A stretch of DNA of 64,000 nucleotides from Chryseobacterium aquifrigidense (GTDB lineage: Bacteria > Bacteroidota > Bacteroidia > Flavobacteriales > Weeksellaceae): assembly GCF_006716485.1 (NCBI RefSeq), contig NZ_VFPD01000002.1:674496-738495 (forward strand). Reading direction: 5' to 3'. How positions within the stretch are numbered: position 1 is the stretch's first letter; each line of letters starts with the position of its first letter. Shown here in pieces: positions 1 to 8,674 of this stretch. The notes below the pieces were generated by a model. The model did no database searches and was not told where the DNA came from. It saw only the letters and a program-made list of their open reading frames with translations. Made by a program: the position numbers and the translations under genes.

Positions 1-1
1 A

Positions 2-787
2 TACAGAGATACGCCTGAAAAGATGGGGAATATTCTGATCCCGACTCAGGACAATAAAAAGGTTCCGCTGAAAGAAATTGCAACCATTGATTATCATACC
101 GGACCGTCATTTATTTACCGTGAAGGAAACAGCAGATACATCGGAGTTGGGTTCAATATTGAAGGGCGTGATCTCGGAAGTACCATCAGAGAGGCCAAAG
201 CGAAAGTAGATCAGGAAGTAAAGCTTCCGAAAAAACATAAAATGACCTGGGCCGGAGAATTTGAAAGTAAAGAAAGAGCCGCAAAGCAGCTGGCTATGGT
301 AGTACCGATTTCTTTAGTTCTTATTCTGATGCTGCTGTATTTCAACTTCGGAAACATAAAAGATACGCTGATTTCATCCATTACACTGGCATTTGCGTTT
401 ATCGGAGGGTTTTTATCCCTTTGGTTTACAGGAACCATCTTCGGGATCTCAGCAGGAATCGGATTTATCATTCTTTTCGGAGTGGCCACTATAGACGGTA
501 TCGTTCTGATCGGGGTGATGAAAGAGAATCTGCAAAACAGAATGTCACTCAAAGAATCCATTGCGCAGGGAGTGAAGAGCCGAATCCGTCCGGTGGTGAT
601 GATTGCCCTGATGGGATCTATGGGACTTCTCCCTGCAGCAATGTCAAACGGAATGGGCTCTGAAATTCAGAAACCGTTAGCTATTATGATTGTTGGAGGA
701 CTGATCATCTGTATGTTGCTGTCATTTACAGTACTGCCCATAATTTTCCATTATGCTTACCGTAAAAAGCATAAGGAAGCAATATAG
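2..787 (+). CDS. Efflux RND transporter permease, C-terminal part (CusA/CzcA-like)
   Basis: This is the C-terminal 261 residues of an inner-membrane RND pump; the reading frame is open to the window edge, so the gene starts upstream. The visible part has the end of the periplasmic porter domain (about residues 1-90), then hydrophobic segments matching the last transmembrane helices of RND permeases, including a helix rich in GFIILFGVATIDGIVLIG and the cytoplasmic loop with KSRIRPVVMIALMGSMGLLP. That loop and the missing aromatic-drug signature favour the heavy-metal (CusA/CzcA) subfamily, but metal residues lie outside the window. It ends at a strong bidirectional hairpin shared with the convergent gene. 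Confidence 0.85.
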   Translation, partial: YRDTPEKMGNILIPTQDNKKVPLKEIATIDYHTGPSFIYREGNSRYIGVGFNIEGRDLGSTIREAKAKVDQEVKLPKKHKMTWAGEFESKERAAKQLAMVVPISLVLILMLLYFNFGNIKDTLISSITLAFAFIGGFLSLWFTGTIFGISAGIGFIILFGVATIDGIVLIGVMKENLQNRMSLKESIAQGVKSRIRPVVMIALMGSMGLLPAAMSNGMGSEIQKPLAIMIVGGLIICMLLSFTVLPIIFHYAYRKKHKEAI

Positions 788-810
788 TTTCTTTTATTTT
801 GTTCATTATG

Positions 811-847
811 AGGTCGGGATCCGTGAGGAAGGTCCCGACCTTTTTTA
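811..847. terminator. Bidirectional hairpin terminator
   Basis: A 9-bp perfect stem (AGGTCGGGA / TCCCGACCT) followed by a T run sits between two convergent genes, the RND pump and the DUF5995-like gene. Confidence 0.8.
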
Positions 848-1600
848 TGCGTTTTTTGTAGCTTCTAAAACCTCAATATTCCTTGCTACATCACTGCTTT
901 CACATTTTTTAAGTTCCTTTAAAAGAGCAGGAGTAAGGATCTTAGGATTCAGAATTTGAGTGGCCACTTTAGCGGCTGCGTAATCTATAATACCGATCAC
1001 AGATTCTCTTAAGAAATTGGGAGTGTTGGATGCAATGACTGCCGTTGCCCATGAAGTATCTCTCGCTTTGGAAATAGCAAAATCCAATACAGCATTATCT
1101 TTTCCGTTGGAGAGTTTGTCAACAAGATCTACAGGATAACAAATTTTGTTTAAAGAATCCTGTACGTTCTGATTAATGGAGGCGATAACGTTATTAATAT
1201 TTTCAAAATCTTTTTTCAAGGAATTGATCTTCCGGTAAGGCATGATTGAAGCTGCAGAAACACCAAGGTCAAGATTGATGTGGGCATTCATCCCAAGGAA
1301 TATATGCTGCAGTATCAGTAAGTTTTTATTTTTAGTGGCTTCAAAGGCTATAAACCACGAGTTGGTACATTTCTCTCCTTTGCTGTAGCTTTCCCATGCC
1401 TGAAGATATCTTTGTGCAAAAGCGAGATCAAGCGAAGTCATTCTTGAATTATCTTCAAATTTTTTCTGTTGAATACCTTTCAGAACCTGTGCCGTCATAA
1501 TTCTGTAGGTACATGCAAAATATCCTGCCGGACTTTGATTTTCTTTACACCAGATAATGATTTCATCCAGTTTTTTCAGAACTTCTTCAATGGTTTTCAT
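845..1600 (-). CDS. DUF5995-like cytoplasmic protein
   Basis: A 251-residue soluble protein with no signal peptide or membrane segment. It looks like the DUF5995 family known from Bacteroidota and actinobacteria: an N-terminal helix (IEEVLKKLDEII), a central FLGMNAHINLDLG motif containing an NAHIN histidine, and a C-terminal helical part ending in an Ile/Glu/Ala-rich segment. The NAHINLDL stretch is typical of that family; its biochemical role is unknown. The stop codon lies inside the shared terminator with the RND gene. It appears to be a single-gene unit. Confidence 0.55.
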   Translation of the reverse strand: MKTIEEVLKKLDEIIIWCKENQSPAGYFACTYRIMTAQVLKGIQQKKFEDNSRMTSLDLAFAQRYLQAWESYSKGEKCTNSWFIAFEATKNKNLLILQHIFLGMNAHINLDLGVSAASIMPYRKINSLKKDFENINNVIASINQNVQDSLNKICYPVDLVDKLSNGKDNAVLDFAISKARDTSWATAVIASNTPNFLRESVIGIIDYAAAKVATQILNPKILTPALLKELKKCESSDVARNIEVLEATKNA

Positions 1601-1627
1601 GATGGTTTTTTGTTGATTTAAAGATAC

Positions 1628-1654
1628 TAAAAAAGTGAGCCGGAAAGCTCACTT
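1628..1654 (-). terminator. Terminator of the 87-residue peptide gene
   Basis: The stem AAGTGAGC / GCTCACTT with a CGGAAA loop is followed, on the minus strand, by a run of T. It sits just after the double-glycine peptide gene. Confidence 0.7.
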
Positions 1655-1673
1655 GATATATTGTTCATTCAGA

Positions 1674-1937
1674 TTATGGGGTGATAATCATCGGATCGGT
1701 GATGATAATTGGATCAGGAAAAGGTTCCAGAATCAGGGGTTTGCACATTGCTGCCGATTGGCAGGTTCCTCCCATGCATATAAAGTTGGTCATTGTGGTG
1801 GTGCCATCAGGACATCTGATCATGCCTTCACCGTAACATCCTCCGGGGCATTCTGCCGGATAAAGAGTTCCCCCGAATACATCTTTCAACTCAGTTCTCG
1901 TAAGTTTTGTAAAATTCATTTTTTTCATGAGATTCAT
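1674..1937 (-). CDS. Double-glycine-leader bacteriocin-like peptide, six-cysteine core
   Basis: An 87-residue precursor with a leader ending in LTRTELKDVFGG, the classic form cleaved after Gly-Gly by C39-peptidase ABC transporters. The predicted core of about 64 residues has exactly six cysteines in its first two thirds and an unusual hydrophobic acidic tail (DPIIITDPMIITP). Such precursors are commonly called bacteriocin-like proteins in Chryseobacterium; the function of the core is not established. Other in-frame Met codons exist at residues 4 and 7, so the exact start is uncertain. It is divergent from a second such gene 253 bp away; no transporter or modifying enzyme is nearby. Confidence 0.7.
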   Translation of the reverse strand: MNLMKKMNFTKLTRTELKDVFGGTLYPAECPGGCYGEGMIRCPDGTTTMTNFICMGGTCQSAAMCKPLILEPFPDPIIITDPMIITP

Positions 1938-2190
1938 TTTAATTAGTTTGGTTGTATTTAACTTGCTTACAATGAGTAATATAAGTCAAGCAGTTTAATT
2001 GCTAAAATAATTAAATTAATTCATCGAAACAAGATGTATTGATTGAAATTTTTATATTATTTATTGATAATAGTTTGAAATGTAATGAATTAAAAAATAA
2101 ATTGTATATTTATTTCCAGGTAAAGAGAAATAATAAAAGAGGAATCCGAAAATCTTAAAGAGTAGGAAATCAAATTAAACTAAATTAATC

Positions 2191-2358
2191 ATGAAAAATT
2201 TAAAAAGCTTAAACAGAAAAGAATTAAAGACTGTTTTAGGTGGCGCGGCGTTAGCTTGTGAGGCACCTGTTGATGGAGGTTGTCCGGCAGGATACATATT
2301 CTGCAGCAATCCTTATTGCTGTTATCCCCCAAGAAAACCGTATATCTGTTTTGATTAA
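2191..2358 (+). CDS. Double-glycine-leader bacteriocin-like peptide, six-cysteine core
   Basis: A 55-residue precursor. The leader MKNLKSLNRKELKTVLGG has the conserved LNRKEL...GG form; cleavage after Gly18 would release a 37-residue core with six cysteines (one in LACEAP, one in DGGCPAG, one in IFCSN, two in YCCYPP, one in YICFD). It is short but has a clean start and stop, a leader matching two other peptides in the window, and a hairpin terminator directly after the stop. Possible roles are a bacteriocin, a defensin-like toxin or a signal peptide; sequence alone does not decide. Confidence 0.7.
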   Translation: MKNLKSLNRKELKTVLGGAALACEAPVDGGCPAGYIFCSNPYCCYPPRKPYICFD

Positions 2359-2362
2359 TAAA

Positions 2363-2386
2363 AAATCCCTCAATTGAGGGATTTCT
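2363..2386. terminator. Bidirectional hairpin terminator
   Basis: A perfect palindrome (AAATCCCTCAATTGAGGGATTT) between the six-cysteine peptide gene and the convergent YCII-like gene. Confidence 0.7.
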
Positions 2387-2392
2387 TGTGTA

Positions 2393-2863
2393 TTAAGGAT
2401 TTTCTTTTGAGATCTCATCATGATGCTTTAGATACAAAGGCAGCGCTGCAGAACCATACCATGGGAAAATTTCATAACTGAAAACGCCAGCCTGAACGGC
2501 AGGATCAGTTTTTACCCATTGTTCTGCTTCTTCTTTAGACTTGGTGTTGAAAATAAACATGCCACGGTAGTTTTCCTTATTCTTTTCAAGGAAAGGTCCG
2601 GCAACAACAATTTTGCCCTCGTCTGCCAGTTTACCGATATTAGCCATATGGCCTTTCATAAGCTCACTCATTTTAGCTTTATCATCAATCTTAGCTGAAC
2701 CTGATGTCAACATAACAATCGTATAAGCTTTCATTCCATATTTGTCAGCTCCTAAAGAAGTGGCCAGTTCCTGATTGTATTTAGGTTTTTCTGCTTTCTT
2801 TTCCTGAGCAAAGGAAAATGCTGAGAGAAGAAGGCATGCAACGAGTAATGTTCCTGATTTCAT
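2393..2863 (-). CDS. Exported YCII-domain protein
   Basis: A 156-residue protein with a clear Sec signal peptide (hydrophobic core LLVACLLLSAFSF, cleavage near AQ at residue 20). The mature part carries a YciI-like ferredoxin-fold domain: YTIVMLTSG at the start, then HMANIGKLADEGKIVVAGPF and a GMFIF...EEAEQWVKTDPAVQAG segment, which is the family pattern. YCII domains are usually cytoplasmic, so an exported version is a flavobacterial variation. No activity can be assigned. Confidence 0.75.
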   Translation of the reverse strand: MKSGTLLVACLLLSAFSFAQEKKAEKPKYNQELATSLGADKYGMKAYTIVMLTSGSAKIDDKAKMSELMKGHMANIGKLADEGKIVVAGPFLEKNKENYRGMFIFNTKSKEEAEQWVKTDPAVQAGVFSYEIFPWYGSAALPLYLKHHDEISKENP

Positions 2864-2937
2864 CTTGTTTTATTTTGATAAATATAATAAAACCTTACAG
2901 ATATTTGAAAACCGGATTTCAAATGATGAGCTGGAAT

Positions 2938-2964
2938 AAAAAAACCTCGATGATTTCGAGGTTT
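2938..2964 (-). terminator. Terminator of pncB
   Basis: The stem AAACCTCGA / TCGAGGTTT is followed on the minus strand by seven T. It lies 26 bp past the pncB stop codon. Confidence 0.8.
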
Positions 2965-2989
2965 ATATATAATTGTTCTGATGAGGTTA

Positions 2990-4168
2990 CTAATCTTTAA
3001 TTCTTAAAAATTCTTTCGCCAGTTCGATCATCTTTGGATCTCCGGTATATTTACCATGCTCATCGGAAAGTTTTACCGTAGGAATCCACTCTTTGTTGGG
3101 AGCCTGTACGCCGATGAGTTTCATCACGATATTCATTGGTTTCAAGCCTACATCATTCGTAAGATTCGTTCCGATTCCGAATGATATCCCAATTTTCCCT
3201 CTGCAGTAATTGGTGATTTCCTCTACTTTTTCAAGATTTAAAGCATCGGAAAAAATAATATACTTAAACATTGGGTTAATCCCGTTTCTTTGATAGTGGG
3301 CAATAGTTTTATCTGCAAATTCCAAAGCATCTCCACTGTCATGACGAACCCCATCGAAAAGCTTTGCAAATTTTTTGTCAAACTGCTGGAAGAAAACATC
3401 TGTGGTATAAGTATCGGACAAAGCCACTCCAAGATCACCTCTGTAGACGTCTACCCAGTGTTCCAGTGCCATTTCATTGGCCATTTTGAAACCGTATTCG
3501 GCGGCGTGGAACATAAACCATTCATGAGCATGCGTTCCGATTGGTTTTACACCGTACTTCATTGCAAAATGAACATTTGAACTTCCGATAAAAGTAGAGT
3601 CTTTTTTCTGAGTTAAAGCTTCCATTACCAGATTCTGTACCTTATAAGAATGTCTTCTTCTGGTCCCGAATTCTGCAAACGTTACTCCAAGTCTACCTAG
3701 TGAATCTGCCTTTTCTATTGTTTTGCTCATCACCACTTCGTTGGAATCTCTTTCCATGTGGTTCATTTCATAATGCAGTTCGCTGATTAATGCAAGCAGC
3801 GGGACCTCCCAAAGAATCGTTCTGTACCAAAGTCCTTCCACAGTTACGGAAAGGTCACCTCCTTCCTGATGGATTTTTACTTCAGACGGATCGTAATGAT
3901 ATCCCTCTAAGAAATCAAGATAGGGCAGATCTATATAAGGACATGTTCTTGCCATGAACTTTTTTTCATCTTTCGTAAGTTTAAGTTCGGCCATTTTATT
4001 TACGGCTTCCCTTAAAGCAGCGTCAAACCCTTCCGGAAAGTGGTGTTTTCCCCTGTTGATAAATTCATATTTTACAATAGAACTAGGGAAAAGTTTTACC
4101 ACAGCATTCTGCATGGTTATTTTATAGAAATCATTATCGAGGATAGAGTTTAATCTTACGTCGTTCAT
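2990..4168 (-). CDS. pncB: Nicotinate phosphoribosyltransferase
   Basis: A cytoplasmic enzyme of NAD salvage that joins nicotinate to PRPP. The 392-residue product has the family N-terminus (ILDNDFYKITMQNAV), the central FAEFGTRRRHSYKVQ motif with the PRPP- and nicotinate-binding arginines, HAHEWFMFH, and the phosphate-binding region around VRHDSGD and FSDALN. The frame is open for 42 more codons upstream, but that extension crosses the dps terminator and the promoter -7 box, so the Met before NDVRLNSILDN is the start. Normal length for the family. It is transcribed alone. Confidence 0.93.
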   Translation of the reverse strand: MNDVRLNSILDNDFYKITMQNAVVKLFPSSIVKYEFINRGKHHFPEGFDAALREAVNKMAELKLTKDEKKFMARTCPYIDLPYLDFLEGYHYDPSEVKIHQEGGDLSVTVEGLWYRTILWEVPLLALISELHYEMNHMERDSNEVVMSKTIEKADSLGRLGVTFAEFGTRRRHSYKVQNLVMEALTQKKDSTFIGSSNVHFAMKYGVKPIGTHAHEWFMFHAAEYGFKMANEMALEHWVDVYRGDLGVALSDTYTTDVFFQQFDKKFAKLFDGVRHDSGDALEFADKTIAHYQRNGINPMFKYIIFSDALNLEKVEEITNYCRGKIGISFGIGTNLTNDVGLKPMNIVMKLIGVQAPNKEWIPTVKLSDEHGKYTGDPKMIELAKEFLRIKD

Positions 4169-4187
4169 AATATGTGTAATTTTAACG

Positions 4188-4195
4188 CAAATATA
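4188..4195 (-). promoter_or_regulatory. Promoter -7 box of pncB
   Basis: On the minus strand TATATTTG matches the Bacteroidota -7 consensus TAnnTTTG, 20 bp before the chosen ATG. No convincing -33 box was seen. It helps to rule out the longer pncB start. Confidence 0.55.
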
Positions 4196-4208
4196 AAAAT
4201 AAAAAATA

Positions 4209-4237
4209 AAATCGCCTAAATGTAAGGCGATTTTTTT
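4209..4237 (-). terminator. Terminator of dps
   Basis: The stem AAATCGCCT / AGGCGATTT is followed on the minus strand by an uninterrupted AT-rich, T-heavy tail. Confidence 0.8.
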
Positions 4238-4263
4238 GAAATATTTCCATGCTTTTGATGGAG

Positions 4264-4740
4264 TTATTTTCCAAGATACGAATTGTACATCCAAACTTCT
4301 TTCTCCTGCTCGGTAATATAGTCGCTCATTTGCGAATTGGTACCTTCATCTCCTGCTTCATCTGTAATATCCAAAAGTTCTCTCTGCAGATCAATTACTA
4401 CCTTGAATGAACTTAGAATCTGTTCAACACTTTTAGTACCGTCAGTTACTTCTTTGCTTTCTTTAATGGTGGCTACCTTTAAGTAATCTGAATAATTATG
4501 TGCAGGCGTAGCTCCTAATGTAAGGATTCTTTCTGCAATTTCATCAATCTTTAATACGAGGCTGTTGTATAATTCCTCAAACTTTGGATGAAGCGTAAAG
4601 AACTGATCACCTTTAATATTCCAGTGAGAACCTCTTGTGTTCTGATAGAATACAGAATAGTTAGCTAACAGTACATTTAATTTTTCTGAAATGTTTTTAC
4701 AGTCGGCTTCTTTAAGGCCAATAATACTAGCGTTTTTCAT
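4264..4740 (-). CDS. dps: Dps family ferritin-like DNA protection protein
   Basis: A 158-residue Dps protein that stores iron and protects DNA in stress and stationary phase as a 12-mer. The inter-subunit ferroxidase ligands are all present: His in GSHWNIKG, His in FFTLHPKFEELY, and Asp/Glu in KIDEIAERI. The helix after that carries the family LGATPAHNYSDYL. The start was taken at MKNASIIGL; 12 further upstream codons are open but not Dps-like. It is transcribed divergently from rpsL, with a 446-bp gap between them. Confidence 0.9.
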   Translation of the reverse strand: MKNASIIGLKEADCKNISEKLNVLLANYSVFYQNTRGSHWNIKGDQFFTLHPKFEELYNSLVLKIDEIAERILTLGATPAHNYSDYLKVATIKESKEVTDGTKSVEQILSSFKVVIDLQRELLDITDEAGDEGTNSQMSDYITEQEKEVWMYNSYLGK

Positions 4741-5186
4741 ATGTATATATTTATTTTTAAAATGAGATGCAATCACCGCTTCAGTTCAGCAGAGTATGAA
4801 ACTTTTTTACGATGACTGATGTGTTTATCATTTGTATATCCCAAATTTACGAAATATCGTGCCGAACTCTAAGGATTATTAATAGATGATAACTATACGA
4901 AAGTTTTTTAAAATAGTTTGGATATATCGGATAAGAGACCGTCGATTTTTAATAAAAAGAAATTTTTACAGTTTGTGTTAAATTTCATAAATATTTAATC
5001 TTCAATTTTTAAGCAGCAGAATCTATTTCTATTTGTCACTTTTCCGCATGTATATTATGGTTAGGTTATGATACTTAGGAAAAGCGTTTGATTTCAGATG
5101 TAAGTATTTGATTTTAATTTTTATATAAGTGTTTGCAGATTAAAAAAATATTACTATTTTTGCACCCTAAAATAAAAAGCAATTAA
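4741..5186. other. Divergent dps / rpsL intergenic region
   Basis: 446 bp of AT-rich sequence without an ORF or RNA gene that I can recognise. It holds a possible dps -7 box (minus-strand TAAATTTG at 4842-4849) and the rpsL promoter at the right end. The middle part (about 4870-5120) shows no clear structure. Confidence 0.6.
5132..5162 (+). promoter_or_regulatory. Promoter of the rpsL-rpsG-fusA-rpsJ operon
   Basis: TTTG (-33 box), a 19-nt spacer and TATTTTTG (-7 box) match the Bacteroidota sigma-ABfr consensus exactly. The start codon follows 24 bp later, implying a short leader. Confidence 0.8.
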
Positions 5187-5600
5187 ATGCCTACTATTCA
5201 ACAATTAGTAAGAAAAGGAAGAGCCACGCTTGCCAAGAAGAGCAAATCGGCTGCCCTTGATTCTTGTCCACAAAGACGTGGTGTATGTACGAGAGTATAT
5301 ACAACTACACCTAAGAAACCTAACTCTGCACTTAGAAAAGTAGCAAGGGTAAGACTTTCTAACGGTAAAGAAGTTAATGCCTATATCCCGGGCGAAGGAC
5401 ATAATCTTCAAGAGCACTCGATAGTATTGGTTAGAGGCGGAAGGGTGAAAGACCTACCGGGAGTACGTTACCACATCGTAAGAGGTGCATTAGACACAGC
5501 TGGTGTAAATGGAAGAACTCAGAGAAGATCTAAGTACGGAGCTAAGAGACCTAAACCAGGACAAGCAGCTGCTGCTCCTGCAAAAGGAAAGAAAAAATAA
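5187..5600 (+). CDS. rpsL: 30S ribosomal protein S12
   Basis: A decoding-centre protein of the small subunit. At 137 residues it is longer than the usual 124 because of an alanine/lysine tail (QAAAAPAKGKKK). The conserved loops TPKKPNSALRKVARV and KDLPGVRYHIVRG are intact; they hold the lysines where streptomycin-resistance changes are known to arise, and here both are wild type. First gene of the str operon. Confidence 0.97.
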   Translation: MPTIQQLVRKGRATLAKKSKSAALDSCPQRRGVCTRVYTTTPKKPNSALRKVARVRLSNGKEVNAYIPGEGHNLQEHSIVLVRGGRVKDLPGVRYHIVRGALDTAGVNGRTQRRSKYGAKRPKPGQAAAAPAKGKKK

Positions 5601-5623
5601 TCATTAAATAAGGTACAAAAGCA

Positions 5624-6100
5624 ATGAGAAAGACAAAAGCGAAAAAAAGACCGTTGTTACCAGATCCGAAATTTAATGATCAATTGGTAACGAGATTCGT
5701 AAACAACTTAATGCTTGACGGTAAGAAGTCAATCGCATTCAAAATTTTCTATGATGCATTAGAGATCGTAGAAACTAAAAAAGGAGATAACGAAAAAACT
5801 GCACTTGAAATCTGGAAAGATGCACTTACAAATGTAATGCCTCACGTAGAAGTACGTTCTAGAAGAGTAGGTGGAGCTAACTTCCAAATCCCTATGCCAA
5901 TCAGAGCTGACAGAAAAATTTCTATGGCAATGAAATGGTTAATCAAATATTCTAAAGCTAGAAATGATAAGTCTATGGCTTTGAAATTAGCTAACGAAGT
6001 TGTAGCTGCTTCAAGAGAAGAAGGTGCAGCTTTCAAAAAGAAATCTGATACTCACAAAATGGCGGAAGCTAACAAGGCTTTCTCACACTTCAAATTCTAA
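5624..6100 (+). CDS. rpsG: 30S ribosomal protein S7
   Basis: A primary 16S rRNA-binding protein that nucleates the head of the 30S subunit. 158 residues, with the canonical start (RKTKAKKRPLLPDPKF) and the helix DALEIVETKKG, and the beta-ribbon region VEVRSRRVGGANFQIPMPI. 23 bp after rpsL and 6 bp before fusA, hence co-transcribed. Confidence 0.97.
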   Translation: MRKTKAKKRPLLPDPKFNDQLVTRFVNNLMLDGKKSIAFKIFYDALEIVETKKGDNEKTALEIWKDALTNVMPHVEVRSRRVGGANFQIPMPIRADRKISMAMKWLIKYSKARNDKSMALKLANEVVAASREEGAAFKKKSDTHKMAEANKAFSHFKF

Positions 6101-6106
6101 TCTGAA

Positions 6107-8224
6107 ATGGGAAGAGATCTTAAATTTACAAGAAATATTGGTATCGCTGCTCACATTGATGCAGGTAAAACTACCACTACAGAAAGGATTTTATTCTATA
6201 CAGGGGTAAACCACAAAATTGGAGAAGTTCACGATGGTGCTTCTACAATGGACTGGATGGAGCAGGAAGCAGAAAGAGGTATTACTATTACTTCTGCTGC
6301 AACTACTTGTTCTTGGAACTTTCCAACAGATCAAGGAAAACCTGTTGCTGATACTAAGCCTTACCACTTCAACATTATCGATACACCGGGACACGTTGAC
6401 TTCACTGTAGAAGTAAACAGATCTTTAAGAGTATTAGATGGATTGGTATTCTTATTCTCTGCAGTAGATGGAGTAGAGCCTCAGTCTGAAACAAACTGGA
6501 GACTTGCTGACAACTACAAAGTTGCGAGAATGGGATTCGTAAACAAAATGGACAGACAAGGTGCTGACTTCCTTAACGTGGTAAACCAGGTTAAAGAAAT
6601 GTTAGGATCTAACGCAGTTCCAATCGTTTTACCAATCGGTGCTGAAGAAGATTTCAAAGGTGTTGTTGACTTAATTAAAAACAGAGCGATCATCTGGGAT
6701 GAAGCAGGACAAGGAGCTACTTTCGAAGTAGTGCCAATTCCTGAAGATATGAAAGATGAAGTTCTTGAATATAGAGAGAAACTAGTAGAAGCTGTTTCTG
6801 AATATGACGAAACTTTGATGGAGAAATTCTTCGAAGATCCGGATTCAATTACAGAAGAAGAAATCAATGCTGCATTGAGAGCTGCTACTATCGATTTATC
6901 TATTATCCCAATGACTTGTGGTTCTTCATTCAAGAATAAAGGAGTACAGTTTATGTTGGATGCAGTATGTAAATACCTTCCTTCTCCATTGGATAAAGAT
7001 GATATCAAAGGTACTGATCCAAGAACAGACGCTGAAATCACAAGAAAACCATCTGTAGACGAGCCTTTCTCTGCATTAGCATTTAAGATTGCTACTGACC
7101 CGTTCGTGGGAAGACTAGCATTCTTCAGAGCTTACTCTGGAAGACTGGATGCAGGTTCTTATATCTTGAACACTCGTTCAGGTGATAAAGAAAGAATCTC
7201 CAGAATCTATCAGATGCACGCTAATAAGCAAAATCCGGTAGAATATATTGAAGCTGGAGATATCGGTGCAGCAGTTGGATTCAAGTCTATCAAAACTGGT
7301 GATACGATGTGTGATGAGAAAAACCCGATCATTCTTGAATCTATGGTTTTCCCTGATCCGGTAATTGGTATCGCTGTTGAGCCTAAAACTAAAGCTGACC
7401 AGGATAAAATGGGTAACGCTTTAGCTAAATTGGCTGAAGAAGATCCTACGTTTACTGTTAGAACTGACGAAGCTTCTGGACAAACGATTATCTCTGGTAT
7501 GGGTGAGCTTCACTTAGATATCATTGTTGACCGTATGAAGAGAGAGTTCAAAGTTGAAGTAAACCAAGGACAACCTCAGGTAGAGTACAAAGAAAACTTA
7601 ACAAAAGTTGCTCAACACAGAGAAGTTTACAAAAAACAATCTGGTGGTAAAGGTAAATTTGCTGACATTGTATTTGAACTAGGACCTGCAGACGAAGGTA
7701 AAATTGGTTTAGAATTCATCAATGAGATCAAAGGTGGTAACGTTCCTAGAGAATTTGTTCCTGCAATTGAAAAAGGCTTTAAAGCTGCAATGAAGAACGG
7801 TCCTTTGGCTGGTTTCGAAGTTGAAGGTATTAAAGTTATTCTTAAAGACGGATCTTTCCACGCGGTGGATTCTGATGCTCTTTCATTTGAAATGGCTGCT
7901 AAATTAGGATTTAAAGAAGCGGGACGTGCTGCTAAGCCAGTAATCATGGAGCCTATTATGAAACTGGAAGTTGTAACTCCGGAAGAATACATGGGTAACA
8001 TCATTGGTGACCTTAACAAAAGAAGAGGTACTATCAGTGGGCAGGAAGAGAAAAACGGAGCTGTTGTAATCAAAGGTTCTGTTCCACTTTCTGAAATGTT
8101 TGGATATGTAACGACTCTAAGAACACTTTCATCAGGAAGAGCTACTTCTTCTATGGAATTAGAGAAGTACCAAGCTACTCCACAAAACGTTGCTGAAGAA
8201 ATCATAGCTAAAGCAAAAGGTTAA
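6107..8224 (+). CDS. fusA: Elongation factor G
   Basis: A GTPase driving ribosomal translocation. 705 residues, as expected. The G motifs are visible: AHIDAGKTT at 15-23, the switch I region ERGITI near 57-62, DTPGHVDF at 92-99, NKMD at 146-149 and GSSFKNKG in domain I; domains II to V follow, with the domain IV loop region ending in the PIMKLEVVTPEEYMG segment of domain V. Two large open frames on the opposite strand are by-products of its codon use. Confidence 0.98.
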   Translation: MGRDLKFTRNIGIAAHIDAGKTTTTERILFYTGVNHKIGEVHDGASTMDWMEQEAERGITITSAATTCSWNFPTDQGKPVADTKPYHFNIIDTPGHVDFTVEVNRSLRVLDGLVFLFSAVDGVEPQSETNWRLADNYKVARMGFVNKMDRQGADFLNVVNQVKEMLGSNAVPIVLPIGAEEDFKGVVDLIKNRAIIWDEAGQGATFEVVPIPEDMKDEVLEYREKLVEAVSEYDETLMEKFFEDPDSITEEEINAALRAATIDLSIIPMTCGSSFKNKGVQFMLDAVCKYLPSPLDKDDIKGTDPRTDAEITRKPSVDEPFSALAFKIATDPFVGRLAFFRAYSGRLDAGSYILNTRSGDKERISRIYQMHANKQNPVEYIEAGDIGAAVGFKSIKTGDTMCDEKNPIILESMVFPDPVIGIAVEPKTKADQDKMGNALAKLAEEDPTFTVRTDEASGQTIISGMGELHLDIIVDRMKREFKVEVNQGQPQVEYKENLTKVAQHREVYKKQSGGKGKFADIVFELGPADEGKIGLEFINEIKGGNVPREFVPAIEKGFKAAMKNGPLAGFEVEGIKVILKDGSFHAVDSDALSFEMAAKLGFKEAGRAAKPVIMEPIMKLEVVTPEEYMGNIIGDLNKRRGTISGQEEKNGAVVIKGSVPLSEMFGYVTTLRTLSSGRATSSMELEKYQATPQNVAEEIIAKAKG

Positions 8225-8240
8225 TTTTTAAATTAAAGAA

Positions 8241-8546
8241 ATGTCACAAAGAATCAGAATAAAACTAAAATCTTACGATTATAACTTGGTAGACAAGTCT
8301 GCTGAGAAAATCGTAAAAACGGTAAAGGCTACTGGTGCTGTTGTAAACGGTCCAATTCCATTGCCAACGAATAAGAGAATCTTCACAGTGTTGAGATCTC
8401 CGCACGTAAACAAGAAAGCAAGAGAGCAATTCCAACTTTCAGCTCACAAGAGACTAATGGATATCTACTCTTCTTCTTCTAAGACTGTTGATGCTCTAAT
8501 GAAATTAGAACTTCCTTCAGGTGTAGACGTTGAAATTAAAGTGTGA
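8241..8546 (+). CDS. rpsJ: 30S ribosomal protein S10
   Basis: A small-subunit head protein, also the antitermination factor NusE. 101 residues with the family core RIRIKLKSYDYNLVD, GPIPLPTNKRIFTVLRSPHVNKKAREQ (shown here in part) and a C-terminal VDVEIKV. In many bacteria it heads the S10 operon directly before rplC; here it ends the str operon at two terminators, and rplC lies 16.3 kb away. Confidence 0.97.
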   Translation: MSQRIRIKLKSYDYNLVDKSAEKIVKTVKATGAVVNGPIPLPTNKRIFTVLRSPHVNKKAREQFQLSAHKRLMDIYSSSSKTVDALMKLELPSGVDVEIKV

Positions 8547-8573
8547 TAAATGCATACTTTGCAATGATTATAC

Positions 8574-8604
8574 AAACCGTTCCTTTTTAAGGGACGGTTT
8601 TTTT
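8574..8604 (+). terminator. First terminator after rpsJ
   Basis: The stem AAACCGTTCC / GGGACGGTTT (one G-U pair) is followed by a run of T. Confidence 0.75.
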
Positions 8605-8635
8605 ATAACTATGGTTTTTAAAATTAAATCAATAG

Positions 8636-8674
8636 AAAAAGCCGGTTTGTACTCTATCAAATCGGCTTTTTTTT
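8636..8674 (+). terminator. Second terminator after rpsJ
   Basis: A 14-bp stem (AAAAAGCCGGTTTG with its partner, one G-U pair) and an 8-nt loop, ending in a T run. Together with the first hairpin it should isolate the str operon from the genes downstream. Confidence 0.75.

Noticed and set aside
1635..1946. 103-codon plus-strand frame over the 87-residue peptide gene
   Set aside because: The opposite strand carries a clear GG leader and six-cysteine core; the plus-strand translation has no recognisable feature.
4169..4294. 42-codon N-terminal extension of pncB
   Set aside because: It crosses the dps terminator and the pncB -7 box, and the family N-terminus begins at the later Met.
6514..8205. 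Long open frames on the minus strand inside fusA (175 and 192 codons)
   Set aside because: They are by-products of fusA codon use; their translations are Ser/Leu/Pro-rich with no domain pattern.
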